A stretch of 64,000 bases of DNA from Thermothielavioides terrestris NRRL 8126 (Eukaryota > Ascomycota > Sordariomycetes > Sordariales > Chaetomiaceae). The stretch spans positions 1,426,001-1,490,000 of the forward strand of contig NC_016457.1 in NCBI RefSeq assembly GCF_000226115.1. The letters run 5' to 3'. This document shows, piece by piece, positions 22,836 to 33,945 of this stretch (positions are counted from its first letter, which is position 1; every line of letters starts with the position of its first letter). The notes beneath the pieces were generated by a model that did not search any database, was not told where the DNA came from, and worked only from the letters and a program-made list of their open reading frames with translations. Both the position numbers and the translations under genes were made by a program.

Positions 22836-25306
22836 CCTGGCCGCCCAAAAAGAAAGCCAGCCCTGTCAAGCGGGCCTGGCGATCTGGGCCCTAAAACGGC
22901 CCTTTCGCGTATCGGGCCTACCAGCGGGCAGGCAATTCCCCTGGCTTTGGGGCCATCGGATTGGACAGCGGGCTGGGCTGTTCCTGTTCCGACGAGTTCT
23001 GCGGATCGGCGATGCGTTTTTCGTTGACCTGCCTTTTCGGGTAATCCTTGAGAATTACAGAATACGAGGGTGCTTGTATTCTGAGGGCAGGTTACATGTA
23101 CGGAGGACGGAATATTACATATGCTCACCTGACCTAGTGTACCAGTGAAGGAACCGCTTTTTGCTGCTGAGAGTTCAAACCTCGAAGTTTGTGCGTCTGT
23201 GCGATTTCCAACGTTACGATGGCAGTTCGTCACCTGCATACGGAGCCACCACGAGCTATAGGAGCACCTTTAAGATGCCCTAACGTGATGAACTGCAAGG
23301 TCCCGAGACGGGATTTGCGCTTTGTGCGCTGCGGGACGGGGCGGGGAAGGCGGAAAGAGACTGCACGACGGGAGCACGGATGTGGTCATGCGAACGTTGC
23401 CCACACCCGCTGCTGCTGCGTGGTGGCGGCGGACAATACCGAATATCACTGTCTGTGCTCTGTGCAACGGTTCTGAGACTTTGACTTGACGACCCCTTTT
23501 TTTTGTCCCGTCCGCGTTCTTCTTTCACTCCCATTATCTTAGCCTCTTAGCTTCATACTTGCTGCGGCGGCTGCTGCTGCTGCTGCTGCTTTCTGCGGTT
23601 TGCATGCTTCATGCCTGCCTCACTGAACTCATCGCAGTTCATGGGAGTGTCCACTTGATGGGCACTGCACGCTTGTGCGGCTGCAGGTCCGAGTCTCACA
23701 AAGTTATTGCTATCCAGCATTAGGATATATTGTATGTCTCGGCTCGGGAATGCAAGAAGCCATCCGCACCTAGCTACACACAGCATGCAGAGAATACAAA
23801 GTAGTAATCGAGTCGGCGACTGCGGGGATCGTCGAGTCCTCTCCTGGGGCGAGGCCTGCCTTTTCCGGCATGTAAACAACGGATAACTGCTGCAAATGTT
23901 CCGGTTGCCTCTTTCGTTTCGTTCCGAACACCCTCTTACTGTGTATGGCGGGGAACGATGAGACTATCGTCATGATCGGGGATTTGATACAGATGGTTGC
24001 AACATCAAGATCTCCGGCCGGCACTCCTAAATAAAGCACCGGGTACGTTCCCAGCAAAATGTCCGGGGGATCCCGTCTGGGGGCTCTGGGTATTCCCAAG
24101 ACCGTGGATTAGAAACTACACGAAAGTCCAGCCGAATGTGCCATGGTTCTGGAATGAAGCCGGTTATACCACAGTAGCGGGAGGGGAATCCCTTCCCCTT
24201 CATAAGACTGGCACATTAACTACCAGCACGTTGTGCTCTGCGCACCGTGATGGTCTAGAGTACATGTAGGGACATATAGAGAGGCTGCCATGTGCGCTCC
24301 CAAGGGGCTATCGGGAGTGGCCCACTTCCCGACGATGCTAGTATAACGGTGGTGGGTGGCCCCGAGACATTTTACCCGACCCAGGAGTCCCCGGAAGGAA
24401 TCTCTGACCCCTCAGGTTCTCAGCTGGGCCTCAGCCGGGCCTCAGCCGGCCCTCTAGCAGGCCGAAGGAGCATCTAGTGCTGCCGGAGGACACCAGCGGT
24501 ACCTAGCGTTGTGTGTCCGACGGCGGCAATAGCGCCGGAGCTGAGATCCGGATGCATGTGTTCAGCCGTCGATGGTTCTGCAAGCGCATCCCAGCCGTTC
24601 CCCGTAGTACGGTACGCCTCCAAACCATTCCCGGCACTAGGTGCTAGTCCACAGTAGTTCCGAATGGTGTTATCGGTGGATGGATCGTGCCAGCAAGGCA
24701 GATCCTGCGGTACACCATCATCTGCCCCGCGGTTAGCTCTCGGACATCAGGAAGCTGTGTGCTAGGGGCTGATTGTTAGCTGTCAAGGTTATATTGGAGT
24801 TGGCCAAGGCTCCAATTTGGGGCTGTAAATACGCCCTGGGGGCGTCCACCAAGTACCCCCTACTTAGTCGAGATAATCACTTTTCAGCGATGTGCTCCCA
24901 GTGGCGTTGAGCATTTACTCCGTGAACAAGACTGCGGACCTCGGCGCAGATGCTTCTACTTCCACCGTTTACCGGGCTCTCTCCCCTGACTCCCGGTTGA
25001 TCTATCACTTCTCAGGAGGACTCAGAACGGTTTGTTCGTGATAGCCGGCACCGAAACCGCTGAACTCATGTGTTCCAGAAGCTGTCAGGGCACGAGCAAC
25101 CTCCTCAAGACCCCGAGCCACGCCACGAAACTAAACTAACTGGCAGACGAGCTCAGACAGAGTACAGAAGATCACTACAGCAGCAGTTCCTCGGTGCTTG
25201 GTTGCCAGTAATACCTAATTCTCAACTCACCACAGGCGGTTGGGCGTGGCCTGGCCTAACCAGGACAACTGCCTCTGTCGAACCGCAACCGTTCCATAGC
25301 CCAGAC
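22836..25306. other. Intergenic, no gene seen
   Basis: Ordinary-composition DNA between the large transposon and the first gene of the minus-strand cluster. It holds a GCT/GCG trinucleotide run at about 23562-23592 and a short tandem CAGCYGGGCCT repeat near 24418-24452. No coding frame is supported. The right end is the 3' flank of the gene ending at 25307. Confidence 0.45.
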
Positions 25307-27591
25307 TTAAACATCGTTATGACCAGGGTAGCAGTCAGTGATGTCCCCCGCTTTAGCGTTACCACCGTCCACGTTGCCGTCCTCATTGCCGTTCCCAACC
25401 CACTTGATTGTTCCAGTAGAAGTAGAATGCGTCACCGAACCGGAGCCAGGACTCGTGAAGGACGCAGCCGTCGTCGACATGTCGGTGGTGCTTTGCTGGG
25501 TCACGGCACCTTGCGCCGACCCAGGCATGACCGCCTGATACTGGTCTGCTTCACCGGTCCCTTCTTCGCTGGGTGATTTGGCGCCCGTGATGTAGGATTC
25601 CGGCTCCCATGTCGGGGACGGGGCGACAGACAAGACCTCGTCGTCGCCTTTCTCGAATGAATACCCTCTCCGATGCTGCTTCCGTGAAGGTTGGTGAAGT
25701 GAGAGAGTCCCGCCTTTCAAGAAGGAGGGCCGCTTATGCTTGGTCCTGGCTTTGCGATCCCCAAGCTCCTTGAGCGCTGCTGGCACCTGGGCTACGGTCG
25801 CCTGCGGAGGGCCAGCGCGGGACTCCGCCGGCGGCTGCGGTGACAGAATAGTGGCACTGAAATACTGCACTCGCTCGTATCCTTGTTCTTGAACAACAGG
25901 CATCCGAGGATCTTGGTACGTAACCTCGTTGGTGGCCAAAAGAGGAAACCTCCCCTCTTCCGCTCGTGAGGCGCCATCTTTCTCCTTGTCAATATGTGTC
26001 GACTGCGCTCCGAAACCAACACCCGCCGGCAGCATCTGCGGGCTACTATCCGACTCAGAGGACGTTGACTCGTTGTCGGTTGAAAGTCCCAAGTTCGTAG
26101 TCACTCGCAGCTGCGGTCTGCGTTGGCGCGTGTCGTCGGGCGGGGCGACACCGTGTCTGCTCGGGTCCATTCCCTCTGCTTCCTCATGAGCAACCGTATT
26201 CGTCGTTGATCCACGACGCTCTTGACCTCTGACAACGTCTTCTTTGCGTACGTTGCGAGGTTCTTGGTCCCCTTGTAGACGAATAAGAACCGGTGCAGCC
26301 CGGGGTCGACCCAACCGTTGGCGGGCACGTTGTTCTTGCATCTCGCGCTCTTCCAGAATTCTGCTCACCAAGATATCATTCTGAGTGTCGAGGATCCGAG
26401 GAGTATCACCTGTGTCAAGTCAGAGCTGGAGATACATATCGGCTTGGAAATGCGTGTACCTGGCGTTTTGTAACTCGTCGTAGCTTGTGCTGGTCCGCCA
26501 ACCGGTTCCACCCCAGATCGAGCGCAACCTTTCTCTTTGACGACGTCTGCCGGACCACCGTCAGTCATGCAATCTGCCACCAGAACCACACTGCCAAGAG
26601 CAGACCAGGGAGTAGCAGCATACCTTGTTCCTCCGAGTTGCTGATCCGCTTCAGGTTGGCTTGGAATCGCTTGCTCCCGGCCCGGTCGACGAGGCTTCCC
26701 TGCCGTGCCAGGGCGACGCACGCTACGCCGTCTTTACTCTCTTTAGCCAGCAGCAGCTCGAGGCGCTTGATCTCCGCCCTGTAGGCCTCGCTCTTCTCGA
26801 CCCACTCCTCGGTCATGCCGCGGAACTGCTCGAGCTCCATCTCGCGCGAAATCTTCAGCTCGGCGAGCTCCTTCTCCGTGGCGCGCAACTCCCGCGTGAG
26901 GCGGTAGAAGCCCTCGATGAGCGCCAGGACGCACGAGTTGTACCTGTAGATAATGTCAGCCCGCACATGGATTTCCCCCAGCCGGACAAATGAAAAGCCA
27001 ACAAGCAACAAGGTAGGCCAGAAGCACTCACGCAACAGGCAACCCCTCCGTCGCGCCCCCCGTCATCATCACCGTCCCCAGAGTCTCCGCCATCTGCATC
27101 AGATTCGGGTTATACCACGTCCCCTCCGCCCCTCCTCGGCCCTTACCAGCGGCAGCAGAATCCACCGCGCCGCCATCCGCCAACGGCAGCATCGCCAGCC
27201 GCGCAGACATGCCGCCGCCGCTGCTGCTCTGGTTCCCCGGCTCGGGCGGTTCCGACGCCGAGACGCGCGCCCCGCCCCCTCCGCTGCCACCGCCGCCACC
27301 GCTGCCTTTCGCGGCGCCGCTCTTGATGCTCAGGAAGCTGGAGACGGTGCGGAGGGTTGCGCTGGCCGATTTGCGGTGGCGCGGCGGCGGCGAGGAGTCG
27401 GCCGCGGTCAGGGTGGGGGAGGGCAAGGGGAAGGAAGTCTCGCCTCGGGCAAGGGCGTGTGAATGGGAATGGGTATGGGCATGGCGGCCTTGGGTCGGGT
27501 CGGTGTCATGTTGGTGCGTTGTCGGCGATATCGTCGGGGTGTTGCTGCGTGTGCGGCCGAAGGTGCGCAGCCAGCTCGGGGGGTCGGCCAT
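25307..27591 (-). CDS. Hypothetical protein, coiled coil plus disordered tail
   Basis: Not recognised. Four exons give a continuous frame of 689 residues: 27591-27032, 26943-26624, 26546-26460 and 26409-25307. Introns have GTGAGT, GTATGC and GTACAC donors; the second has a CTGAC branch site. The start is MADPPSWLRTFGRTRSN in a good initiation context (CATCATGG). Residues 1-150 are Pro/Ser/His/Gly-rich and look disordered. Residues ~155-290 form the only ordered-looking part: WYNPNLMQMAETLGTVMMTG, then LIEGFYRLTRELRATEKELA and charged helices to FQANLKRISNSEE, probably a coiled coil. The rest is low-complexity, with a basic patch (DRKARTKHKRPSFLKGG). No transmembrane segment or catalytic motif is visible. 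A scaffold or regulatory role is possible but unsupported. Confidence 0.75.
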
Positions 27592-28670
27592 GATGGTAGC
27601 GTGTTCGGGGAGGTTGTTGGATCGGGGTTGAGTTGAGTCGGTGATGGAGCCGGGGAGGTTAGAGTATTGCCTGCTCGGAGAGACGAGGTTTGAAGGCAGG
27701 CAGTGGTCTGTTTGGGAGGGGCGTTATCGCAGCAGCGAAGGTTAGAACTGAGGACTGAGGGTGACTGACGATGTAGCCGCCGAGCAGAAATGCGGCAATC
27801 CAAAGAAACGGAAGCGACGCGTGAATTGCGCATGACACATTGCGGTTCGCAGCCGGATATGGGATGGAAACGTCGAGACAAGGGACGAGATGGAAGGCAC
27901 GATGCAGGTTGCTTTGAGCAGAGAGAAGGAAGCACCTCGGCTTCGCAACCACTGCACGCTGCACAACGGTCTTCCAGGCAAAAATCTCTCTCTCCGCGTT
28001 GAAACCGAGTCACCTGGGAGAGTCGACAAAAGTACTGAGCAAGGACCTGGATGGGGAGAGGGATGGTTCCAATATGAGGGTTATAATGTCCTCGCCCTGT
28101 TTAGACCACCTCTTTCATGGCGCAAGGAACAGATCTGGTCACAATGTAGCGGCAGACTGACCTAGGCGGCATTCCTTGGACTGTGTACACTGCACCGAGG
28201 ATCTTCTCGCACTTGAAAGACAGTTCGTCAATTGATCTCTTGCCGGCTCGGGGTATCGTGGTAGAGCCAGCCGCTGCAGATCTCTGACGACCTCTGCAGA
28301 AGAGCGCTAGGTCAACGCACTTCGAAACCATCCTGTCAAAAACCCCATCAACAACACCGAGCCGCATCAACGACGACGTGCGAACGCCGTACCTGCTGGG
28401 CTGCGGGTCGTGACTCACCCCAGACCCCGCCGTCCGCACATCCCGCACCGGTCCTTTCCTCTCGCCCTGCCTATTCCACGCCAGAGAACAGGCCCTTGCG
28501 TCGTGCTCCAGGCGTCTGTGTTGCAGGCAAAGAAAGAAGACCAGAAACGACGGAATGAATCGTAGTGGCTGTCGAGGCCATATATGCGGGATTCCTCGTA
28601 GGACGACGGCGCTGCTGCTACCGATAGGGAGCAAGTGATTCTGGATGCCCCTCCCTCCCGTTCCTTACAA
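27592..28670. other. Intergenic: promoter of the 689-residue gene and 3' flank of NCBP3
   Basis: About 1.1 kb between two minus-strand genes. It should hold the promoter of the gene starting at 27591 and the terminator of the gene ending at 28671. No further gene is supported. Confidence 0.45.
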
Positions 28671-30208
28671 TCAGTAAAACGAGTCCTCCGCCCGTTGTCT
28701 CCTTCTGCCCCGACCCTCAAGTTTTTCGGCAAAAAGTTCCTTGCCCGCGTTCCCAAACTTCTCGGGGAACAACTCCTTAACGCTGGGCCCGGTGCCTTTA
28801 ATGGCAATGCCCGGGTCGTTGCCGCGCTTACTGGCCATGCCGCGTATGCTGAAGCCACCTGAAGCGGCTGTGGTAGGTCGCGGAGTAATCCGATCCGCAA
28901 GACTTGCTGAAGCGTGTGTGTCAATGGGTGAGCTGGCGTCATGGGAACAAGGGGTTGAGAGTTGGGTAAATATGCTGGTGTGGATGTGAACACGGCGGAG
29001 CTAGAGCACTTGCGCTAGCCTCGTCGTTTAAAGATAGAGCCGCAACATACCACTCGCAAGGACCGTGGTTTCGCTAATTTGGTCCATCTGCGCCTTTCCG
29101 CTAGAGGACGAACTGACTTTGTCTGGGAACAACTCTTTCGCTTTATTAGAGACCTTGGACGGGAAGAGCTCCTTAGCGCTGTTGTCCCGTAGCAGGCGCT
29201 CCTTGATCGACCGCCCTCTCTCCCGGCTACGCAACGCGGCGGCCGCCCGTGCGTCCTCGTCTAGATCCATCTCGGCATCCCCGTCGCGATCTCTTGGCGG
29301 AGAAGCCGACCGATCGCGTAAGCTAGCGCCGCCCCCAGACGTCCTCCCGGGAAAGAGCTCTTTCTCGCGGTTCCGCCGGATGCGTGAGGATGCTCGCTTA
29401 GTCTCCGAAGAGCTGGATGCCGATCGCCGTCTCGAGGTTGAGCGCCTCCGAGTCCGCGTTGCTCGAGCTGATGCGTCATCGTCGTACAAGTTGACGTCGA
29501 ATGGCTCTGCGTCATCGTCACTTCGCCGTCTGCCGCCTCGCCTGTCTCTCCGGTAGCGGTCGTCTCGATCCCGGTACTTGCCCCTGCTGAACTCGCCCCG
29601 TCGTCGGCGTTCCTCCGGGTCATACTCCGGATGGAGTAGGTAAAACCGACTGCGCTCGGCGGCACCCGCAACTTTCTTATCCCCAGCGACCGCAACGCGA
29701 ACCCGCAGCATGGACTCTGGCTTCTTCGAATAGCTTTTGGCAGGGATGTCCTCGAGAGGAGGCAGCTGCGTTGGGTCGGCAATGTCTACTGCCGCGAGCG
29801 CAACCAACGCCTCCTGAGCAACTGACTCGGATTTGAAGATAAGGTTGGCCGATGTGTCGTCGATCCACTCGATCCGGTTGAACTGGCTGGTGCTGTAGTG
29901 CTCTGCTAGATAGGCCTTGACGTCGTCCGGATTGAACGTGTCAAGACCTCTGAGATGAACCTTGTACGGCACAAGCGCCTTGTCGGAGACGTCGCCGGTG
30001 GCCCGGTCGTCCAGAGCCTCCTCCACCTCGCCAGGTTCCTGGGACACACGAAGCTTGTTAGCGCAACTGCGCCGCCGGGAGCAGAAATGCAGCCGTCGGT
30101 TCGAACTTGTTCCTCTCCAGTGATAATATCATTGGTGTAGGCTTGAGGAACCGCGGGAATCGGCACATCTTGGACGTCATCGACGTCCATTTCAATATCG
30201 AGATCCAT
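28671..30208 (-). CDS. Nuclear cap-binding protein subunit 3-like (NCBP3 family)
   Basis: Three exons (30208-30107, 30038-29051, 28858-28671) give 425 residues. The N-terminus is acidic (MDLDIEMDVDDVQ). At about residues 55-110 is an RRM-like fold with LRGLDTFNPDDVKAYLAEHY and RIEWIDDTSANLIF, matching the WIND/WIDD motif by which NCBP3 binds the 7-methylguanosine cap. The rest is Arg/Asp/Ser-rich and probably disordered, with five copies of a KELFP-type motif: EKELFPGRTS, AKELFPSKVS, AKELFPDKVS, VKELFPEKFG and the weaker GKELFAEKLE. Known members act in the nucleus with the cap-binding complex in mRNA processing and export. The third exon holds the last two motif copies, and its junction (GTATGT donor, CTTCAG acceptor) restores the frame exactly. 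The first junction uses a weaker donor (GTTCGA), so the N-terminal 34 residues are less certain. Confidence 0.83.
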
Positions 30209-31133
30209 TGTCGTGAGTTGCCACGCGCCGCGGGTACAAGACGTGTAGTAGGAGCAATGTATTAGGTGGCGCAATTGAGTCTAAGCGGTCGTCTTGGGTG
30301 GCAGGCGAGGCCGGCGAAAACGGCGAGGACGGCGAGGAGTGCGCCGCAGGTCAATGGCAATGCCGAGTTCAAGCGCGGGACTGGGCGTGAGATTGGGCAA
30401 GTGTAAGGCTGAGCCTTCTGGTGAGTGTGGATGATTTTCGGTTGAATCACGGCCTGGCTCCTGCAGGATACCCACTTTTGGTAGTTTCTGAGTGGGCCCG
30501 CGCGGCGTGTGCGGAATACCATCGTACCTGGCGGTGCTGCAACGCCAGGCAGTAGTGTCACGTTAGTGCAGTGTACACTAGGTAGTGTACGGATCTCGTA
30601 CGAATACCAGTTAAGTTACAACCTAACACAACTTTACCATGGGAGCTGCCCTGCGGCCCGAGCCTTGGAGCTTCCAGACCCACCTCGATCTGCGCTAGGT
30701 ACGGAATATTTCACGGATACATGAACTCCTCTGCACCACCCGACTTGAACCGTGCCCCGTGCTTCAGCAAGCTGCAGCTTTATTTTCGTCGCAAGCCAGC
30801 ATGGCTCCAACAGTATTGGAACTGCAAGCTGCAGCTGTTTGACGAGATGAAATCTCCCCACCTTCCGGGGATCCCAGCCGCTACTGCGGTGAGCAAGACG
30901 CCAAACGCCAATTCCCCGAGTCTCTCGGCTTCCTGAAAAGAACCAGATGCACCACGACCCAGGAACCTTCCCAAATCCCGCCCTGGATGAGCTCCTAAAA
31001 ACCATAATTGAAAATGCTGATGCAGACCGAAACACGCCGAACCATACCTAGAGCATGACCTTCTCCCTCACCCAGCTCTGCTTCTCCGTCCCATTGCCGG
31101 CTCAGTACGTTCTTTGTCCTTCCAGGCCGTCTG
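30209..31133. other. Intergenic: NCBP3 promoter and Aurora 3' flank
   Basis: About 0.9 kb. It includes the imperfect palindrome GTACACTAGGTAGTGTAC at 30573-30590. The part near 30209 should act as the promoter of the NCBP3-like gene. No coding frame is supported. Confidence 0.45.
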
Positions 31134-32226
31134 TCACCTGGGTCCGCAGTGCTTGACAATCCACGGATGCGCGAGGGCGTCGTCAAACGAGAGCCGTTTT
31201 GACGGGTCTAAAACAAGCAACTGACACACGAGGCTTGTCAGAATGATGGCGACCACACTGCGGGGAAAAATGCCACCTTACCGAGTGGACGTAGTGCTTG
31301 GCCTCCTTTGAGATGGACGCCGGCAGCGGCTTCATGTCGCCCCGCTCGATCCTCCTCGTCGTCATGGCAGGACTGTCCTCGAACGGCGCCTCCCCCGTCA
31401 GGAACTCGTACGTCAGCACGCCCAGCGTCCACTGGTCGACCGCGCCGGAGTACTTCTTCCTCCCGGCCGCCACCATCTCGGGCGGCAGGTAGTCGAGCGT
31501 GCCGCAGAGCGTGCCCCGCCGGTTGCTCGGCGCGTGCACGCTGTACCCGAAGTCGGCCAGCTTGAGCTCGCCGTACAGGCCGATCAGGATGTTCTCGGGC
31601 TTGATGTCGCGGTGCATGACGTGCTTGCTGTGCAGGTACCGCAGCGCCGCCGCCACCTGCGCAGAGTACCGCGCCGCCCGCTTCTCGGGAAAGCGCCCTT
31701 CTCGGCGGAGGAGTCGGTACTATTCTCTCAGATACGCATCACTCCCATTAGTTTGCCTGCCTTTGTTTTTCTCTCTGACCGCCGAGTTCACCCGACATCA
31801 GGACAAGGGGGGGAAGCAATTCGAAGAACCTACCAGCTCCCCGCCCGCCGCGTACTCCAGCACGAGGAAGATGCGCCGCTCGTCGTGGAACCAGTTGTAG
31901 AAGCCCAGGATCCCCGGCTGCCTCAGGTTGCTGTGCACTTCGATCTCCCTCCTCACGTGCACCTCGGCCTTTTCCCGCGCGATCTGCGCCTTGTCGAGAA
32001 CCTTGAGCGCGCAGATGAAGCCGGACTCGCGGTGCCGTACCAGGTAGACCCGCCCGAACTTGCCCTTGCCGAGCGGCCGGCCGATTTCGAATTGACTTAG
32101 GTGCAGTCGTTGCGAGGCGGCCCTGTCATGGGCGAGGTGCTGGCGCGGATGTTCGGCTTGTTGCTGCCCCTGGGATTTCCGCTGCAGCGCGCGGTGGACG
32201 GCCGCTCTGTGGAGGGGATTGTCCAT
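31134..32226 (-). CDS. Aurora-type serine/threonine kinase (Ipl1/Ark1 family)
   Basis: Three exons (32226-31834, 31719-31282, 31220-31134) give 305 residues. The kinase domain fills almost the whole protein: glycine loop GKGKFG (53-58), ATP-binding Lys75 (ICALKVL), HRD 167-169, DFG 187-189, and the Aurora signature [16 protein letters not shown], in which Thr201 is the activation-loop residue. It ends [20 protein letters not shown]. Aurora kinases form the chromosomal passenger complex with INCENP/Sli15 and correct kinetochore attachments in mitosis. The last intron (31281-31221) was set by matching the conserved KLLVLDP region; its TGTCAG acceptor keeps frame. Oddities: the N-terminal extension is only about 45 residues, and Gly replaces the usual Thr just before the activating Thr. 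The start context is good (GGCCATGG). An unseen upstream exon would lengthen the N-terminus. Confidence 0.92.
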
Positions 32227-33945
32227 GGCCGGCTATTGGAGAGGCGGAGCCTGAAGACTGGGAATAGTCGCGGTAACCGCCTCCGGACGCGTCAATCGGC
32301 CATCAGCTTCGAGATTCAAGACCGGGCGGTCAGCGGTGTCGAAGGCATGTATTTGTATTTATTTATACAGGTCAGTTACAGGTTTGAGAATTACCAGGGC
32401 AACGCGCCTCAAGTACACTAGGGCTGAACCAACGGCATGGGACGACAAGGGTCCATGGCAATGAGCGAATGCGATTCTTGACTTGTGTCACTATTCCGCA
32501 TTCTCCATATACCAGCAGAACGGGTTGGAGACTGAATTGATACTGTATAGTCGAGATGAAACATTCTGATGTCAGCACCCCGTCTCCTACCGAACATCAA
32601 TGCCCTCAACGAAGGCTGCCCGATGCAACTGGCGCGCAACAGAGCACGACCTTACTGCGTACGAAGCGGGAAACTTGCGAGCTTCTTCAAACCCTGTGTG
32701 ACCTGACCTCTCCTTGTGATTGGCCTGACGTCCCAGTCCCAGCAGCATCAGACCACGCACTTTTCCGCGGTGCAACATTGGACTCGAAGGCACCGCAGAG
32801 GAAGCCCGAAGAAAAAAAGGCGCGAGAGAGAAGCCTCGGATCGTCCGACGGCTTGCAAAGACAAACGGAGTCGAAGGCAGAACCAGATGACTGCAAAATG
32901 AGCACTAAACCAAAGCTCGCCTAGGACGTTCCTCTCAGAGATCTACCTACGAGGCATCTATTGAGCGGCAGAACTCCCAATATCACCTGCCTACCTCACC
33001 TCTCGCCAAATCGCCCAACCGTTAACCTACCCAACGAGCACCGTCAACGTCACCTATCATACGCCATCACCTCGCCACGGCACGACACGAATTCGACGGG
33101 GAAATCAATCAAGTGACTCGCTTCATATGAGAAGGTTCCTCACCCCGCCGACATCCCCCCAAAAGACTCGTTACCCTCTCACCCGTCGAGGACGCAAACT
33201 GCACGGATGAATCGGTGCCCGGGCCATCGGACACTCACGCCGTGCTCACTCAGACTCGGCTCTCAGCCTGGCGCAGCCTAGCTCAGCTCACCTGGGACGA
33301 CCCGCCTCACTCATCACGCCCATCCTCTGCGAAAAACAAAGACAGCCTAGAACAAATCCGAAATCCATTTGACTTTCGAGATGGCAGAGGGGGGTAACTA
33401 GAGACGAAAAGCAAAGAGAAAAATAACAAAAATAAGCGAAACGAGGAAAACAAAAAGCCATGTCCTAGGTAAGTAAGGCAGCCCAAATCAACCAACACCC
33501 AGAACCCCGCGCTGTATCAATGTAAGACGCCCCCTTTCTCAGTTTCCGACAGAAAATGAGGGAAAAAAATGAGGGCAAAAAAAAAAAAAAAAAAAAAAAA
33601 AACGCCCATAGCACCTCCTACCCGAACCTATCGCCCCAAGTCTATAGCATTACCCCCCGGACCAACCGCGTGCGCTCACCGTGGAGCGTAGTCTATCATT
33701 TCGTTGCCTGCTCATCACATCACTCTTCTTGAATCCTGTTGTTGTGGTTGCTGCTGCAGTTTTTTAGTCCCACAGCACAGGACCCCTCCCCAGTCTCTTC
33801 ATCCTTCCGTCTGTCCGTCGTCCATCCGAGGCTCCGGAACTCCGCATGAGGCGAGAGGGCGACAAGGACGGGCGGGGTACCATCATCAGGTGTCAGTCAT
33901 ATCACGGACATAACCATCCACGTGCGCATGTGCGTCACGCCCCGC
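32227..33945. other. Intergenic, 1.7 kb, no gene supported
   Basis: Between the Aurora start and the 3' end of the next minus-strand gene. A run of 26 A lies at 33577-33602. One plus-strand frame (32556-32924) could encode 122 charged residues, but it lacks family resemblance. The left part should include the Aurora promoter. Confidence 0.45.

Noticed and set aside
25070..25576. Plus-strand 168-residue frame overlapping the 3' end of the 689-residue gene
   Set aside because: Half of it is antisense to the established last exon and the rest lacks protein character.
32556..32924. Plus-strand frame of 122 charged residues upstream of the Aurora gene
   Set aside because: Charged composition is suggestive, but there is no family resemblance and no neighbouring exon; left as intergenic.
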